Origin: Agathobaculum sp. Marseille-P7918
GTDB taxonomy: Bacteria; Bacillota; Clostridia; Oscillospirales; Butyricicoccaceae
Length of the DNA stretch: 64,000 bases
Direction: 5' to 3'
Assembly (NCBI RefSeq): GCF_900625105.1
Contig: NZ_UYYD01000003.1
Location: 186,001-250,000, forward strand
The notes under the pieces: model-generated
What the model was told of the DNA's origin: nothing
Seen by the model: the letters and a program-made list of their open reading frames with translations, nothing else
Database searches by the model: none
In this document: positions 63,852 through 64,000 of the stretch, one piece after another
Layout: the number at the start of each line of letters is the position of its first letter
Numbering within the stretch: the first letter of the stretch is position 1
Program-made: the position numbers and the translations under genes

Positions 63852-64000
63852 GTGTCGGCAAAATCCAAGCCCCTGCGCGGCTGCAGTGCGTTTGTAAAGC
63901 CGGATGGGACGGTCGTCCCGGTCCGCGATTACGACGGCAATCTGGTGATTGACCCGCAGGAATGGAAGCAGATCCAGCAGGGCATTGCGCGCAACCTGTC
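63852..64000 (+). CDS. Unknown protein, cut by the right edge
   Basis: A frame starts at the GTG at 63852 behind AGGAGGTGA and stays open to the end of the window (49 codons). It begins SAKSKPLRGCSAFVKPDGTVV and continues with short beta-like segments. There is too little to assign a family. It continues the early operon of the element. Confidence 0.6.
   Translation, partial: MSAKSKPLRGCSAFVKPDGTVVPVRDYDGNLVIDPQEWKQIQQGIARNL

Overview
The window looks like a chromosomal segment of a GC-rich, endospore-forming member of the Clostridia. My best guess is an Oscillospirales or Butyricicoccaceae-type gut bacterium. The reasons are the spoIIE, spoIIIE and cotJC genes, the C4-zinc forms of S14 and adenylate kinase, rpsD placed inside the alpha-type ribosomal cluster, a small KOW protein between map and infA, pyruvate phosphate dikinase, and strong AGGAGG ribosome binding sites. 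Nearly all of the first 39.5 kb is core genome on the plus strand.

Layout. 1-5.4 kb: the end of spoIIE, a small membrane protein, rubredoxin, a DedA protein, dusB, and an ECF sigma/anti-sigma pair. 5.4-22.3 kb: the S10-spc-alpha ribosomal protein superoperon (rpsJ to rplQ, with secY, adk, map, infA and rpoA). It is broken by a terminator and a new promoter with a structured leader between rpsN and rpsH. 22.4-30.9 kb: rimP-nusA-rnpM-L7Ae-infB-rbfA-nrnA-truB-ribF. 30.9-33.9 kb: a second ECF sigma/anti-sigma pair, trmL and a DegV protein. 34.1-39.5 kb: the lower glycolysis genes pgk, tpiA, gpmI and eno. 48.0-58.7 kb: a HAD phosphatase, uppP, spoIIIE, a flavin reductase-like gene, an SLH-domain serine protease, ppdK and a possible ThyX-like protein.

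Two accessory blocks interrupt this. (A) 39.8-48.0 kb, minus strand, is a compact set of phage head and packaging genes in P22-like order: small terminase-like, large terminase, membrane peptide, portal, scaffold, capsid, connector, stabilisation-like protein, coiled-coil protein. No integrase, replication, tail-fibre or lysis gene is present. Apart from the unresolved start of terL, its frames are intact and its composition is host-like, so it may be a domesticated or gene-transfer-agent-like cassette. (B) From about 59.25 kb to the right edge is an integrated mobile element. Its large serine recombinase gene abuts a cotJC (spore manganese catalase) gene that has lost exactly its first ~27 codons. 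Behind the recombinase lie an Ltp-type superinfection-exclusion protein and a repressor/operator switch. A perfect LexA-type box precedes the recombinase, and the same GAACAAATGTT core recurs beside the promoter of block A, which suggests that SOS may control both.

Three intergenic gaps between translation genes (upstream of rpsM, infB and rbfA) are filled with runs of 4-7 consecutive short perfect stem-loops. Some stems are related between loci, so they look like a dispersed family of hairpin repeats. The gpmI product carries a ~109-residue histone-H1-like Lys/Ala/Thr tail that the family normally lacks. No tRNA, rRNA, CRISPR array or insertion sequence was recognised.
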